Shown piece after piece: positions 1 to 7,143 of a stretch of DNA of 64,000 nt (the stretch's first letter is position 1; every line of letters begins with the position of its first letter). A model generated the notes under the pieces. It was given only the letters and a program-made list of their open reading frames with translations, was not told the DNA's origin and did not search any database. This stretch comes from Bacteroidota bacterium (GTDB lineage Bacteria; Bacteroidota; Bacteroidia; Chitinophagales; Saprospiraceae), in the NCBI GenBank assembly GCA_029557915.1, contig JAKQHS010000139.1:1-64000 (forward strand), in the 5' to 3' direction. The position numbers and the translations under genes were made by a program.

Positions 1-382
1 AATTACATAACGATCTTTCGTCATGTAAGTTGCCTCCATACTCATATCTTATTCGCTTTTTTACACTGTTCAACACCACCCCGGATAAAATGTATTGAAG
101 CTGTTCTGAACTCATCCGGATACGGCCCTCGGATGCGTTGACTTTGGGCAATTCATAGGTCCCCCTTTCCAGCCTTTTATAGTACATGCTCAGCCCGTCT
201 CCCTCCCAATGAAGCAATTTGATCTGGTTACGGCGCTTATTGATGAATATAAAAATGTCCCCCTGGAAAATATCCTTCTTCATTTCATCTTTCACGATCC
301 CGTGTAACCGGTCAAGACCTTTGCGCATATCCGTATCCGCATTATACAGCCAGTATCCCTGGTGCCTAGATAAATGGAGCAT
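1..382 (-). CDS. tnpB: IS66 family accessory protein TnpB, partial
   Basis: This reading frame is open from the ATG at 382 to the window edge (127 codons, no stop seen). It carries the IS66 Orf2 signature: a start rich in aromatic residues, then DTDMRKGLDRLHGIV, GDIFIFINKRRNQIKLLHW and a WEGDGLSMYYKRLEKG segment. TnpB is a small conserved accessory protein needed for IS66 transposition; its biochemical role is not settled. The gene begins 12 bases after the upstream ORF stops, as in an IS66 operon. Family members are about 115-120 residues, so the end should lie just outside. In another frame an ATG at 24 or 39 could start the large transposase, but too little is visible to annotate it. Confidence 0.85.
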   Translation of the reverse strand, partial: MLHLSRHQGYWLYNADTDMRKGLDRLHGIVKDEMKKDIFQGDIFIFINKRRNQIKLLHWEGDGLSMYYKRLERGTYELPKVNASEGRIRMSSEQLQYILSGVVLNSVKKRIRYEYGGNLHDERSLCN

Positions 383-394
383 CCCCGGCCTGCC

Positions 395-703
395 TTATTG
401 CACTCCTTGAATTACTTCCATCAGGCGCAACGCCCCATACCATCTGATCCGGTAACCCCCAGGCGTATGAATCTCAACCATCGGATTGCCTATCTCCCCG
501 CCCACCTCTATCGGGATAAAACCCTTTTCAGGTTTCTGACCCAATTCCTCTCCGGTAACCTTTTTATATACCTTATGCCAGTAGAGCAACCGGTGGTATG
601 GGATATCCCTTTCCTCGCAAAATTCGTGGCTTGTCTTTCTGCTCGACTTCCAGGCGGAAATTAATTCCAGGCCTTCCTGCCTGGTCATTTGATCCTTTTT
701 CAT
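395..703 (-). CDS. tnpA: IS66 family accessory protein, TnpA-like
   Basis: This 102-residue protein has the compact helix-turn-helix pattern of the first ORF of Bacteroidetes IS66 elements: an N-terminal segment with WKSSRKTSHEFCEERDI, then YHRLLYWHKVYKK, in which the second helix would contact DNA. The C-terminal half, ending near YRIRWYGALRLMEVIQGVQ, is the short beta-rich tail common in these proteins. It lies directly upstream of tnpB on the same strand and about 50 bases inside the element terminus. The role is inferred from family and position; TnpA of IS66 is required for transposition but is not the catalytic protein. Confidence 0.8.
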   Translation of the reverse strand: MKKDQMTRQEGLELISAWKSSRKTSHEFCEERDIPYHRLLYWHKVYKKVTGEELGQKPEKGFIPIEVGGEIGNPMVEIHTPGGYRIRWYGALRLMEVIQGVQ

Positions 704-751
704 CCTTTTTTCAGGTAAATCTATGCCCCCCGCTTGCCTTGAACAATATGT

Positions 752-769
752 GGTTGGCCGGGTGCTTAC
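752..769 (-). repeat. IS66 terminal inverted repeat (outer end)
   Basis: Read on the minus strand the segment starts GTAAGCACCCGGCCAACC, about 50 bases upstream of the tnpA-like start. GTAAGC is the common first six bases of IS66-family ends. The partner repeat is not in the window, so the exact end is inferred from family resemblance. Confidence 0.55.
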
Positions 770-896
770 TGTCCGTTCATATTTAATATTAATTAATTTC
801 AGAAGTTCAGTTTATGTAACCACTGTCTTGATGCTCGTTCTAAGCTTTACCATTAAAGAAATGAAGAGTGCAGGACAGAAAACAGTAAATTTTTAG

Positions 897-995
897 GTTG
901 CATCGAGATAAAATAGAAGCACAACTTGTCCCAATTTATCGGGAACATTTCAATTAACCACTTTCCGCCCGCTATCGCTAAACCCTTGTTATAGA
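897..995 (-). repeat. attC-like folded site downstream of the DUF4304 gene
   Basis: This non-coding segment follows the stop of the 1011-1517 gene. Its end at 958-992 lines up with the right arm of the site at 1541-1680: CACTT, then CCCGC, then CGC(C/T)AAAC and a trailing GTT. It also has an internal hairpin TCCC/GGGA at 929-932 and 941-944. Both sites sit immediately 3' of a low-GC minus-strand gene, as recombination sites of integron-like cassettes do. The identification rests on architecture and on similarity between the two sites. Confidence 0.4.
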
Positions 996-1010
996 CCGGC
1001 ATTTCTTTAG

Positions 1011-1517
1011 TCATTTAGTTATCAAGTTATTTTCTGTCATTACTCTTTTTAAGTGGTCTCCCCAAAACGGAAAACGTTCGTAAAAACTCAGGCAATCTTT
1101 CAATGTTTTTGGTTCTTCAAGTCCTGGTAATATGTATGTTTCAAAGTCAGTCCTAAACGCAGAAATAAATTGGTCAATATCTGTATTGTCTTGTATTGAA
1201 TATCCCTGATTGTCAGCAAATTTTCTGCTTTTTCTATCTGGCAAAAATGTCCCTTCGTCAAGGTGTGTTGTCAAGTCACTATAAGTGGCCTTTTTCTTCT
1301 GCTGGTCTTTAACTGTCGCCTTTAATGCAATACCAATGTTAAAGCGAAAGTCTACACTGTCGGTTGAGTTCCAAGAGTAATTTTGAAGGTTGATCACATT
1401 AAAAAAGTCTCCTTTGTCCTTCCACCATGTTTGTCCACTGGTTTGATAACCGAATGTTTTCAAAGTCGGCTTCAAATATGTCTTGATAAAATATGATTGC
1501 TTTTCTTTTGCTGTCAT
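1011..1517 (-). CDS. DUF4304 domain protein
   Basis: The 168-residue protein resembles the DUF4304 family: an N-terminal helix with YFIKTYLKPTLKTFGYQ, a WWKDKGDFFNVINLQNYSWN strand pair, then VDFRFNIGIALKA. These proteins are cytoplasmic and of unknown biochemical function, often scattered in accessory regions. There is no signal peptide or membrane segment. Base composition is visibly more A+T-rich than the housekeeping genes, which with the flanking attC-like sites suggests acquisition as a mobile cassette. The ATG at 1517 is the first in frame and gives a full-length family member. Confidence 0.7.
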   Translation of the reverse strand: MTAKEKQSYFIKTYLKPTLKTFGYQTSGQTWWKDKGDFFNVINLQNYSWNSTDSVDFRFNIGIALKATVKDQQKKKATYSDLTTHLDEGTFLPDRKSRKFADNQGYSIQDNTDIDQFISAFRTDFETYILPGLEEPKTLKDCLSFYERFPFWGDHLKRVMTENNLITK

Positions 1518-1540
1518 TTGATATTGTGTCGGTATTTATG

Positions 1541-1680
1541 TTGACTTACGTTCCCACGCTTGGCGTTCGTGCGGGATTTCGGAGCACAAAACTGTCTACC
1601 AAACACTGAACTTGAATATGAGCACAAAGCTCCAAGTTTGCACTTCACCCGCATGACGCCAAACGTGTGTTTGCACTTCG
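1541..1680 (-). repeat. attC-like imperfect palindrome between two cassette genes
   Basis: The outer arms at 1553-1575 and 1648-1670 are imperfect inverted repeats: cttggcgttcgtgcggg faces cccgcatgacgccaa, with a single-base indel and few mismatches. Inside them, ggagc (1581-1585) faces gctcc (1629-1633), giving a long bulged stem-loop. This nested symmetry with unpaired bases is the hallmark of integron attC sites. It fills most of the gap between the gene ending at 1706 and the gene starting at 1517. No integrase is visible in the window. Confidence 0.5.
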
Positions 1681-1705
1681 CCCTTCTTGTATGTCCATTT
1701 GGGTT

Positions 1706-2395
1706 TCAGTCATTTTTTAATGGTATTGTTACTTCACAAGCGTAATCTTTTGGCAAAGCATTTTTAGTATTGATTAAGTCCCAATATTTTCTCCAATATG
1801 TCCACCATTGAGAATGAACTGATGGGATTTGGTCTAATTTAATTTCTCCGTCTTTTGTCAAAAGTCTAATCTCGTCTGATGAAACTGCAACACCATAGTC
1901 ACCTGCCCAAAAGACAAGTTTATATGTTTCGGTCTGAAATAAATTGTCCTTTGGTGAATAGCCGTGAATTGTCTTTATAGTTTTTGCATCATTAATAATT
2001 TCTGTCATTAAGGATTGGTCTGTGAAAGTAAATTCTCCGTGACTACAAGTTGGAGGTCCCATTTTGTCATTATGTAAGTCATCAAACCAGTTTTCGTCAT
2101 CACTTTTAAGTTCTTCTCTTGTTAAAAAACTTATTGATTTGGGATTTATAAACTGAATTGCAATTTGCGAGTTTGGTGGTTGAGAATTGTCTGATGGTGG
2201 AAAATAAAGTTGTGTTCCACCGAACTCAATTTGAATAACTTTCGGCAAGTCAGTTGTCCACCAGCTCCAATATCCTACGTCAGAAATTGAGTCACCCAAA
2301 ATTTCTAATTTTTGATTTTCAGTTAAAGGTTCTATTGTCACTTTTTCTACTTCTTTCTTGTCCTTGTTAAATATGTTTTTAATAAAGTTCTTCAT
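1706..2395 (-). CDS. hypothetical protein, cassette-like
   Basis: I do not recognise this 229-residue protein. It has a Lys/Glu-rich N-terminus, then a mixed alpha/beta body rich in Trp (GYWSWWTTDLPKVIQIEFGG near residues 41-60, and SQWWTYWRKYWDL near 195-207) and no signal peptide or membrane segment, so it is probably cytoplasmic. The phrase IQIEFGGTQLYFPP and the closing Trp cluster suggest a small ligand- or protein-binding fold, but that is only impression. It is A+T-rich like its neighbour at 1011-1517, lies on the same strand, and is followed by the same type of attC-like site. Confidence 0.6.
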   Translation of the reverse strand: MKNFIKNIFNKDKKEVEKVTIEPLTENQKLEILGDSISDVGYWSWWTTDLPKVIQIEFGGTQLYFPPSDNSQPPNSQIAIQFINPKSISFLTREELKSDDENWFDDLHNDKMGPPTCSHGEFTFTDQSLMTEIINDAKTIKTIHGYSPKDNLFQTETYKLVFWAGDYGVAVSSDEIRLLTKDGEIKLDQIPSVHSQWWTYWRKYWDLINTKNALPKDYACEVTIPLKND

Positions 2396-2809
2396 TGTCA
2401 GTGTCGTCTTTTAGGGTGAGTGCTAACATCTTTATTTACGCATATTTATTGCGTATATTTCCTTATATCACTATCAAATGCGATTCACTAACCGACCCAT
2501 TGAAATTTGTAATTTTTTGTTTCCATCAGATTAGCCAAGCCCCTCCTTGGGTATGTAATTCCTTCATTTTGAGAAGATTGAACCCCCATGCCAGGCCCTT
2601 TAGGAGCAGTGAAGATATTCTCATTGGTTTTCAAAATAATTAAAGGCTTAAGATAAAAAAATCAAGAGAATATTAACAATGAACCTCACTCTTACTCATA
2701 TGGGAAGCCTGTGTTCCATCATTTTCAAACGGATATAAACGATTGTAGTCGTTTGCATACGATTCAATCCGGTTGCACACATTTTGGCAACCTTAAATTC
2801 AGGGCTTAT
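2396..2809. other. intergenic region, no gene recognised
   Basis: This is an A+T-rich stretch with short open frames on both strands but nothing that resembles a known protein. Small hairpins are visible: acgca/tgcgt near 2438-2455 and aacga/tcgtt near 2748-2763. On the minus strand GTTAGCACTC near 2420-2430 resembles a cassette-boundary core. It probably marks the junction between the accessory edge and the chromosome. Confidence 0.4.
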
Positions 2810-3199
2810 CTAAAGTTTTGCTTTTGGCCATTTCAAAAGATAATACACAAAGCCCATGATCAACAAAGCATGGGGGACCAGGCCGGAGATCAGGCCGGAA
2901 AGGCTCACCACCCCGTTGAAATAATCGTTGGTGTCAAAAAACAGGCCCAGGAGGTGGAAGACCAGGTTACCGATCAGTATTGCTTTGAGGGAGTGGCTGT
3001 CCCGGTCGTTGCGCGCAAGGAAGTTTATAATCCCGAGGGATAAAACTCCAAAGCCCAGCCATCGCGCGACGGTATGGCTTTGCGAAGGGGCTTGCGCCAT
3101 AAGGATGTTGTCGAGCAGGAGGCCGGGAGCAAAAATCATGGCCAAACCATAGGCCAAGAGTACTAAGGCGGCGATCAGGAGGAAGGTGCTGCGTTTCAT
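2810..3199 (-). CDS. small integral membrane protein, unknown function
   Basis: From the ATG at 3199 this is a 129-residue protein starting MKRSTFLLIAALVLLAYGLAM, with about four hydrophobic helices (near residues 5-25, 48-68, 75-95 and 100-125) joined by short loops. The upstream ATG at 3247 would add a 16-residue polar leader that looks unlike coding sequence, so I prefer the inner start. The size and four-helix layout resemble DoxX/DUF4345-like small membrane proteins, but no diagnostic motif is present. It lies 72 bases upstream, in coordinates, of the permease gene end and on the same strand, so the two may be co-transcribed. Confidence 0.65.
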   Translation of the reverse strand: MKRSTFLLIAALVLLAYGLAMIFAPGLLLDNILMAQAPSQSHTVARWLGFGVLSLGIINFLARNDRDSHSLKAILIGNLVFHLLGLFFDTNDYFNGVVSLSGLISGLVPHALLIMGFVYYLLKWPKAKL

Positions 3200-3271
3200 G
3201 AGGCTGCTGTTTAGATAAAAATTCAGGACGGGGATCCTCATCCCCATCCTGCCTGAAATTAGTCAATCCTT

Positions 3272-5659
3272 CTAATCCCTCAAAGTAGCCACGGGATTGG
3301 CGATCGAGGACTTCAGCGTATGGAAGGAAACCGTCATCAGGAAGATAAGGCTCAGGGCCAACCAGGCCAGGGACATCAGGCCCAGCCCCAGATCGATCTT
3401 ATAAGCGAAATTTCGCAGCCAGCTATTCATGAGCAGGTAGGCAATGGGCGTACCCAGGAGCAGAGCCAGGACCAGGGGACCGAGGTAACCCCTGAGGAAA
3501 AGGAGGAGGATGTCCAGGGCGCTGGCTCCGAATACTTTCCGGACCCCGATCTCCCTCTGCCTTTTGTTGGAAATCAACAGGGACAAGCCAAACAGGCCCA
3601 GGCAGGATATGACAATGGAAAGCAGGGTGAAGAATCCAAAACCTTTGCCGAAATAATGGTCCTCCCTGTCCTGGGCAGCGAATTTTTCATCCAGGAAAAA
3701 GGGCTCGAAAGAAGCGTCCGGATAAGTCTTCTCCCAGATCTGCCGGATGTCGGCCAGCTTTCTTTCCAGTGAGGGGCCCATCGGGCCGTCCTCTTTCATT
3801 TTCAGGGAGAAATGGCCGCGGAAAGGATTAAACTTAAATGCAATGGGTCTTATCGAATACTTGAGGGAGGTCTGGTGATAGTCCCTGACGATCCCGATCA
3901 GATCATAGACTTCCCCGGATTCATGATCCACAATCCGGGTATTGATCCTATTGGCAAAATCATAGAGGCCCAGGCCCCTGGCCGCCGATTCGTTGAGTAT
4001 GATGCTGTTCCTGTTTTTGTGGTTTGCATTGGGGATAAAAGGGCCCCCGGCTGCAAATTTTATAGCGTAGAGGTCAAAAAACCGGTCGTCCACCCCGTTT
4101 TGATGGACCATGTATTTGGCTTCGCTGCCCTGGAGGCTGAGATAGGTTTCCTGCCTGTATTCCTCACTGGGCACGGTCGTGGACGAGACGGCCTGCAGGA
4201 CAAAGGGAAGCCCTTCACATTGCTTTTTAAACCGCTCCACCGTCTTCCTTTTTTCCACCCAGGTTGTGTCTTTTATGATCGGCGCCCGCACGATGAGTAC
4301 ATTTTCCATCTCCATGCCCTTGTCCTTGTCTTTCATGTATTTCAACTGGCTGGAAATCACCAGGACGCTGATCATCAGGATGGTGGACATGGAAAACTGT
4401 AGCACCACCAGGCCTTGCCGGATGCTTGTGCTTCCAAACCGGTTGTGGTCGATGTTTCGCAAGCCCGGCCCCAACCGGGATGAAAACAGGATGATGGCCG
4501 GGATGGCTGCCGCGAGGAGGCTGCCCCCTATAAAAATCCCCAGGAAAACGACATTGATGGGTGTGGGATCCCCGATCAAGGGCAGGATCTGACCGTTGGT
4601 AAAGGATTGCAGGGCCGGTTCGAAAAGCCGGTAAAGGACCAGGACCAGGACCAGGGAGATCAGGCCGATGAGGCCGGATTCCACCATAAATTGTTTTTTC
4701 AGATTCAGCCGCGTGGCACCGAGCACCTGGAACACGCCCGTTTCCTTCATCCTCCAGTAGGATTGCGCGATGACCTGGTTGATATAATTGACCCAGGAAA
4801 TGATCAGGATAAAAAGGCCCGCGGCCATCAGCAGATATTGCATGCCGGACCATTGTACTTTGGTGAGGGGGTCCATCGATACCCACACTTTGCGATGGGT
4901 GGATTTTAAGGGCGGCAGTTCATGTAAAGCGGTGGTCATCTTGGCGGAAAGCGCGCCGATATCGGCCCGGTTTTTCAGGAGCACGAAAGTGGAGCCGTCG
5001 GGCACGATCCAGGATTCATTGGGATCCGTGGCGCCCAGGCTGATCAAAAAATCAAACTGAAATTGGGTTTTTTGAGGGATATCCTCCAACACTCCCGTCA
5101 CTTCATAGCTGGTTTCCGCGCCCCAGGGAACCCTTATCGTCAGCGTTTTTCCCAGCGGATTCTGCGCACCAAAATAACGCCGGGAAGCCGGTCCGGAGAG
5201 GACGATTGAATGGAGCCTGGACAAGGCGGTCCCGCGGTCGCCATAACGAAGTGGAAAACTGAAGATTTTAAGGAAACCCGAATCGGCATAGAATATATTC
5301 TTTTCATGGTAGGATCGCCGGTCGCCCGAATCCAAATCTGCGAGGACTAAAGACTCCAGATGGTGGTTGTAGCGCGCCACTTGCAGGACTTCCGGGTATT
5401 GGCGGACCTGGTCCCCAAGCCCCTGGTAGGTGGCCTCGCTTTTTATTTTAATCCCGTCGTTTACGGATTCCTCCTGGCTGAGGGCATAGATCCGGTCTTT
5501 GTGTTCGTGATGACGGTCAAATTGAAAAGCACCCCCGAGGTATTTAGTGATGATCAGGGCCGAAAGCACCCCTGCAACCAGTCCGAAGACATTGATCAGG
5601 GTGTAGTATTTATGTTTCAGGAGGCCTCTCCGGGCGAGTTTGAAGTAGTGGCGGATCAT
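3272..5659 (-). CDS. ABC transporter permease, MacB/FtsX type
   Basis: This 795-residue inner-membrane protein has the duplicated Bacteroidetes permease layout: a cytoplasmic start MIRHYFKLARRGLLKHKYY, TM1, a MacB-type periplasmic domain (roughly residues 45-270), a first FtsX bundle of three helices (about 280-395), another helix near 420, a second periplasmic domain (about 450-665) and a final bundle (about 675-785). The second bundle carries ISNKRQREIGVRKVFGAS, the conserved coupling-helix motif of FtsX domains. Such permeases work with a separate ATPase (as MacB/LolCDE relatives do) in efflux or envelope signalling. No ATPase gene is adjacent, so its partner must be encoded elsewhere. The substrate cannot be deduced. 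Confidence 0.9.
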   Translation of the reverse strand: MIRHYFKLARRGLLKHKYYTLINVFGLVAGVLSALIITKYLGGAFQFDRHHEHKDRIYALSQEESVNDGIKIKSEATYQGLGDQVRQYPEVLQVARYNHHLESLVLADLDSGDRRSYHEKNIFYADSGFLKIFSFPLRYGDRGTALSRLHSIVLSGPASRRYFGAQNPLGKTLTIRVPWGAETSYEVTGVLEDIPQKTQFQFDFLISLGATDPNESWIVPDGSTFVLLKNRADIGALSAKMTTALHELPPLKSTHRKVWVSMDPLTKVQWSGMQYLLMAAGLFILIISWVNYINQVIAQSYWRMKETGVFQVLGATRLNLKKQFMVESGLIGLISLVLVLVLYRLFEPALQSFTNGQILPLIGDPTPINVVFLGIFIGGSLLAAAIPAIILFSSRLGPGLRNIDHNRFGSTSIRQGLVVLQFSMSTILMISVLVISSQLKYMKDKDKGMEMENVLIVRAPIIKDTTWVEKRKTVERFKKQCEGLPFVLQAVSSTTVPSEEYRQETYLSLQGSEAKYMVHQNGVDDRFFDLYAIKFAAGGPFIPNANHKNRNSIILNESAARGLGLYDFANRINTRIVDHESGEVYDLIGIVRDYHQTSLKYSIRPIAFKFNPFRGHFSLKMKEDGPMGPSLERKLADIRQIWEKTYPDASFEPFFLDEKFAAQDREDHYFGKGFGFFTLLSIVISCLGLFGLSLLISNKRQREIGVRKVFGASALDILLLFLRGYLGPLVLALLLGTPIAYLLMNSWLRNFAYKIDLGLGLMSLAWLALSLIFLMTVSFHTLKSSIANPVATLRD

Positions 5660-5947
5660 GGGATGTGTGTGATGGGGCGAATTAGGTATTTATATTATTT
5701 CCAAGGTACGTATAGATATAATTTTATATTGGAAATTCTTCCTTTAATTCCTTCTGCGTTCCCGGTCTTGATTCCGCGTGAGCGGAAGCGGGTTTATAAT
5801 TGGCTGATCTATCTATTTAAAAGGCCAAGCATGCCAAGGTTGTTCAAGTGCAATTGACACCTGGGGTCTTTTGTTCTGTGCATTCCGCTTCACCTAAGCC
5901 GACTTTTACCTGGTTTCTCGGACTGCCCCTGGTCTTTAGGGCAAAGA

Positions 5948-6220
5948 TTACTCATAATGAAAGCGGCATTGTAGGATGGTGCATTTTTGATTTTCCCTTT
6001 TTTTTCCATCTACTTTATACACCAGTCTGTGTTCGCCTGAAATTCTTCTTGACCAATAACCCTTTAAATCATACTTCAAAGGTTCAGGTTTACCCAATCC
6101 CTGAAAGGGGGATTTTTTAATGTCGTTAAGAAGTTCTTTGATTTTGTCCAGCATTACGCGATCGGTTTCCATCCAGTATTCAAAGTCATCCCAGGCATTT
6201 TGTGTAAACTCAAAGTTCAT
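5948..6220 (-). CDS. yoeB: YoeB family toxin (ribosome-dependent mRNA interferase)
   Basis: This 90-residue protein has the RelE-fold YoeB pattern throughout. It starts with WDDFEYW, the centre has [20 protein letters not shown] and EHRLVYKV, and it ends CRFHYE. Known YoeB catalytic positions are Glu46, Arg65 and a C-terminal His; here E46, R65 and H88 are all present, so the toxin looks intact. YoeB cuts mRNA in the ribosomal A site when freed from its antitoxin. Its start overlaps the antitoxin stop by four bases, the usual translationally coupled arrangement. The region is more A+T-rich than the housekeeping genes, consistent with a mobile addiction module. Confidence 0.92.
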   Translation of the reverse strand: MNFEFTQNAWDDFEYWMETDRVMLDKIKELLNDIKKSPFQGLGKPEPLKYDLKGYWSRRISGEHRLVYKVDGKKRENQKCTILQCRFHYE

Positions 6221-6483
6221 TTTGCCAGGTCATCCGATAAATTAAATTTTATGGTTTTACCGGTCTTAGCCTGGTCCAGGGATTCTTGCAATCTGACCCT
6301 GTTGGCATTGGTCGACAACAAGTGCCCCGTCTCCAGTAATGTGTTATACTCCTTGATGGACATGATGACCACGGCATCCTCTTCATTATTCCTGGGAACT
6401 ATAATGATGTCCACGGATTGGGAGACCGCATCCAGGTATTTTTTTATGTTTGATCTCAACTGGGAAATGGAAACTGCTTGCAT
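6217..6483 (-). CDS. yefM: YefM/Phd family antitoxin
   Basis: From the ATG at 6483 ([20 protein letters not shown]) this is an 88-residue protein with the Phd/YefM DNA-binding N-terminal half and the [15 protein letters not shown] core. Its tail ends FNLSDDLAK and would be disordered until bound to YoeB. The ATG at 6501 adds six residues that run into the palindromic operator, so the inner start is preferred. YefM neutralises YoeB by masking its active site and represses its own operon. It precedes and overlaps yoeB by four bases. An operator with the YefM core TGTACA lies just upstream. Confidence 0.9.
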   Translation of the reverse strand: MQAVSISQLRSNIKKYLDAVSQSVDIIIVPRNNEEDAVVIMSIKEYNTLLETGHLLSTNANRVRLQESLDQAKTGKTIKFNLSDDLAK

Positions 6484-6492
6484 AGTTTTAAA

Positions 6493-6523
6493 TTTGTACA
6501 AATAAAAGTACAGGATTTTGTAC
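6493..6523 (-). promoter_or_regulatory. candidate YefM operator with TGTACA core
   Basis: TTTGTACAAA at 6493-6502 is a perfect 10-bp palindrome ten bases upstream of the antitoxin start. It is followed by GTACA (6508-6512) and TTGTAC (6519-6523), giving two or three spaced half-sites. The E. coli YefM-YoeB complex is known to bind palindromes with a TGTACA core, so autoregulation here is likely. Binding is inferred from the match. Confidence 0.6.
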
Positions 6524-6669
6524 GAAAACTAGAGTGGAAAAGACAGGAGGGTGGCACATAATCCCGTCCAAGCGGGCTTCCAGGTATAGTTATCAATCAG
6601 AAAAGACCTGCTCCCGCAGGTGTGGGAATGACCAGCGCCCGGGGAACCAAGGACTAAAAGAAAAAAGGA

Positions 6670-7110
6670 CCATCATATAAAATATCTACAACACCCCTGT
6701 CCCCCCTGACTACCATTTTCAAATACTACCCTTGGGGCAGGCCCCCGACAACTAATCCTCAAATCCTACAGTTAGGGCAAGCCACGGGGGAACCAAAGAT
6801 CTTGGCAGTATACTCAAAAAAAACAATATTCCTTGCCCTTGGGAAGGAGTACAGAAATGGATCAATCAAAATGCGGAGAACTACTGCAAAAATGGATATA
6901 AAATATTTACAACACCCCTGTCCCCCCTCCTGACTACAATTCTCAAATGCCACCTGGGGGCAGACCCACGGGGGAACCAAGGTGCCTGGCAGTTGAATAA
7001 AATAAAACAATCTTCCTTGCCCTTAGGAAGGAGTACAGAAATGGATCAATCAAAATGCGGAGAACTCCTACAAAAGAGGACTTTCATATAAAATATCTTT
7101 AACTCCTCTG
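6670..7110. repeat. degenerate ~190-220 bp tandem repeat, two and a bit units
   Basis: Three starts of one unit are visible, each reading atataaaatatNt followed by cctctgtccccc or a close variant, at about 6675, 6896 and 7088. Each full unit contains an acgggggaaccaa segment. A 41-base stretch at 6842-6882 recurs without change at 7026-7066. No protein of note is encoded. Unit lengths are about 220 and 192 bases, so the copies differ by indels. Confidence 0.8.
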
Positions 7111-7116
7111 TCCCCC

Positions 7117-7143
7117 TTTTAACCTCTGACCTCTGACCTCACC
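7117..7143. repeat. short tandem repeat abutting a stop codon
   Basis: An imperfect run of acctctg/acctctgacctc units ends at the base before the stop codon of the CHRD protein gene. The same unit family recurs near 42855-42885 and 43180-43230. Confidence 0.6.

Larger units (their letters stand above)
1..769 (-). mobile_element. IS66-family insertion sequence, left end only
   Basis: Two consecutive minus-strand genes match the accessory ORFs of IS66-type elements (TnpA-like helix-turn-helix protein, then TnpB). The outer end appears to be at position 769, where the minus strand begins GTAAGCACCCGGC, the GTAAGC-type terminus usual for IS66. Family elements make 8-bp target duplications, so bases 770-777 (tgtccgtt) would be one copy. 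The large transposase gene and the other end lie beyond the window, so activity cannot be judged. Confidence 0.75.

Noticed and set aside
1-39. Start of an IS66 transposase (tnpC) at 24 or 39
   Set aside because: Only 8-13 codons are visible, and tnpB is still open in another frame there.
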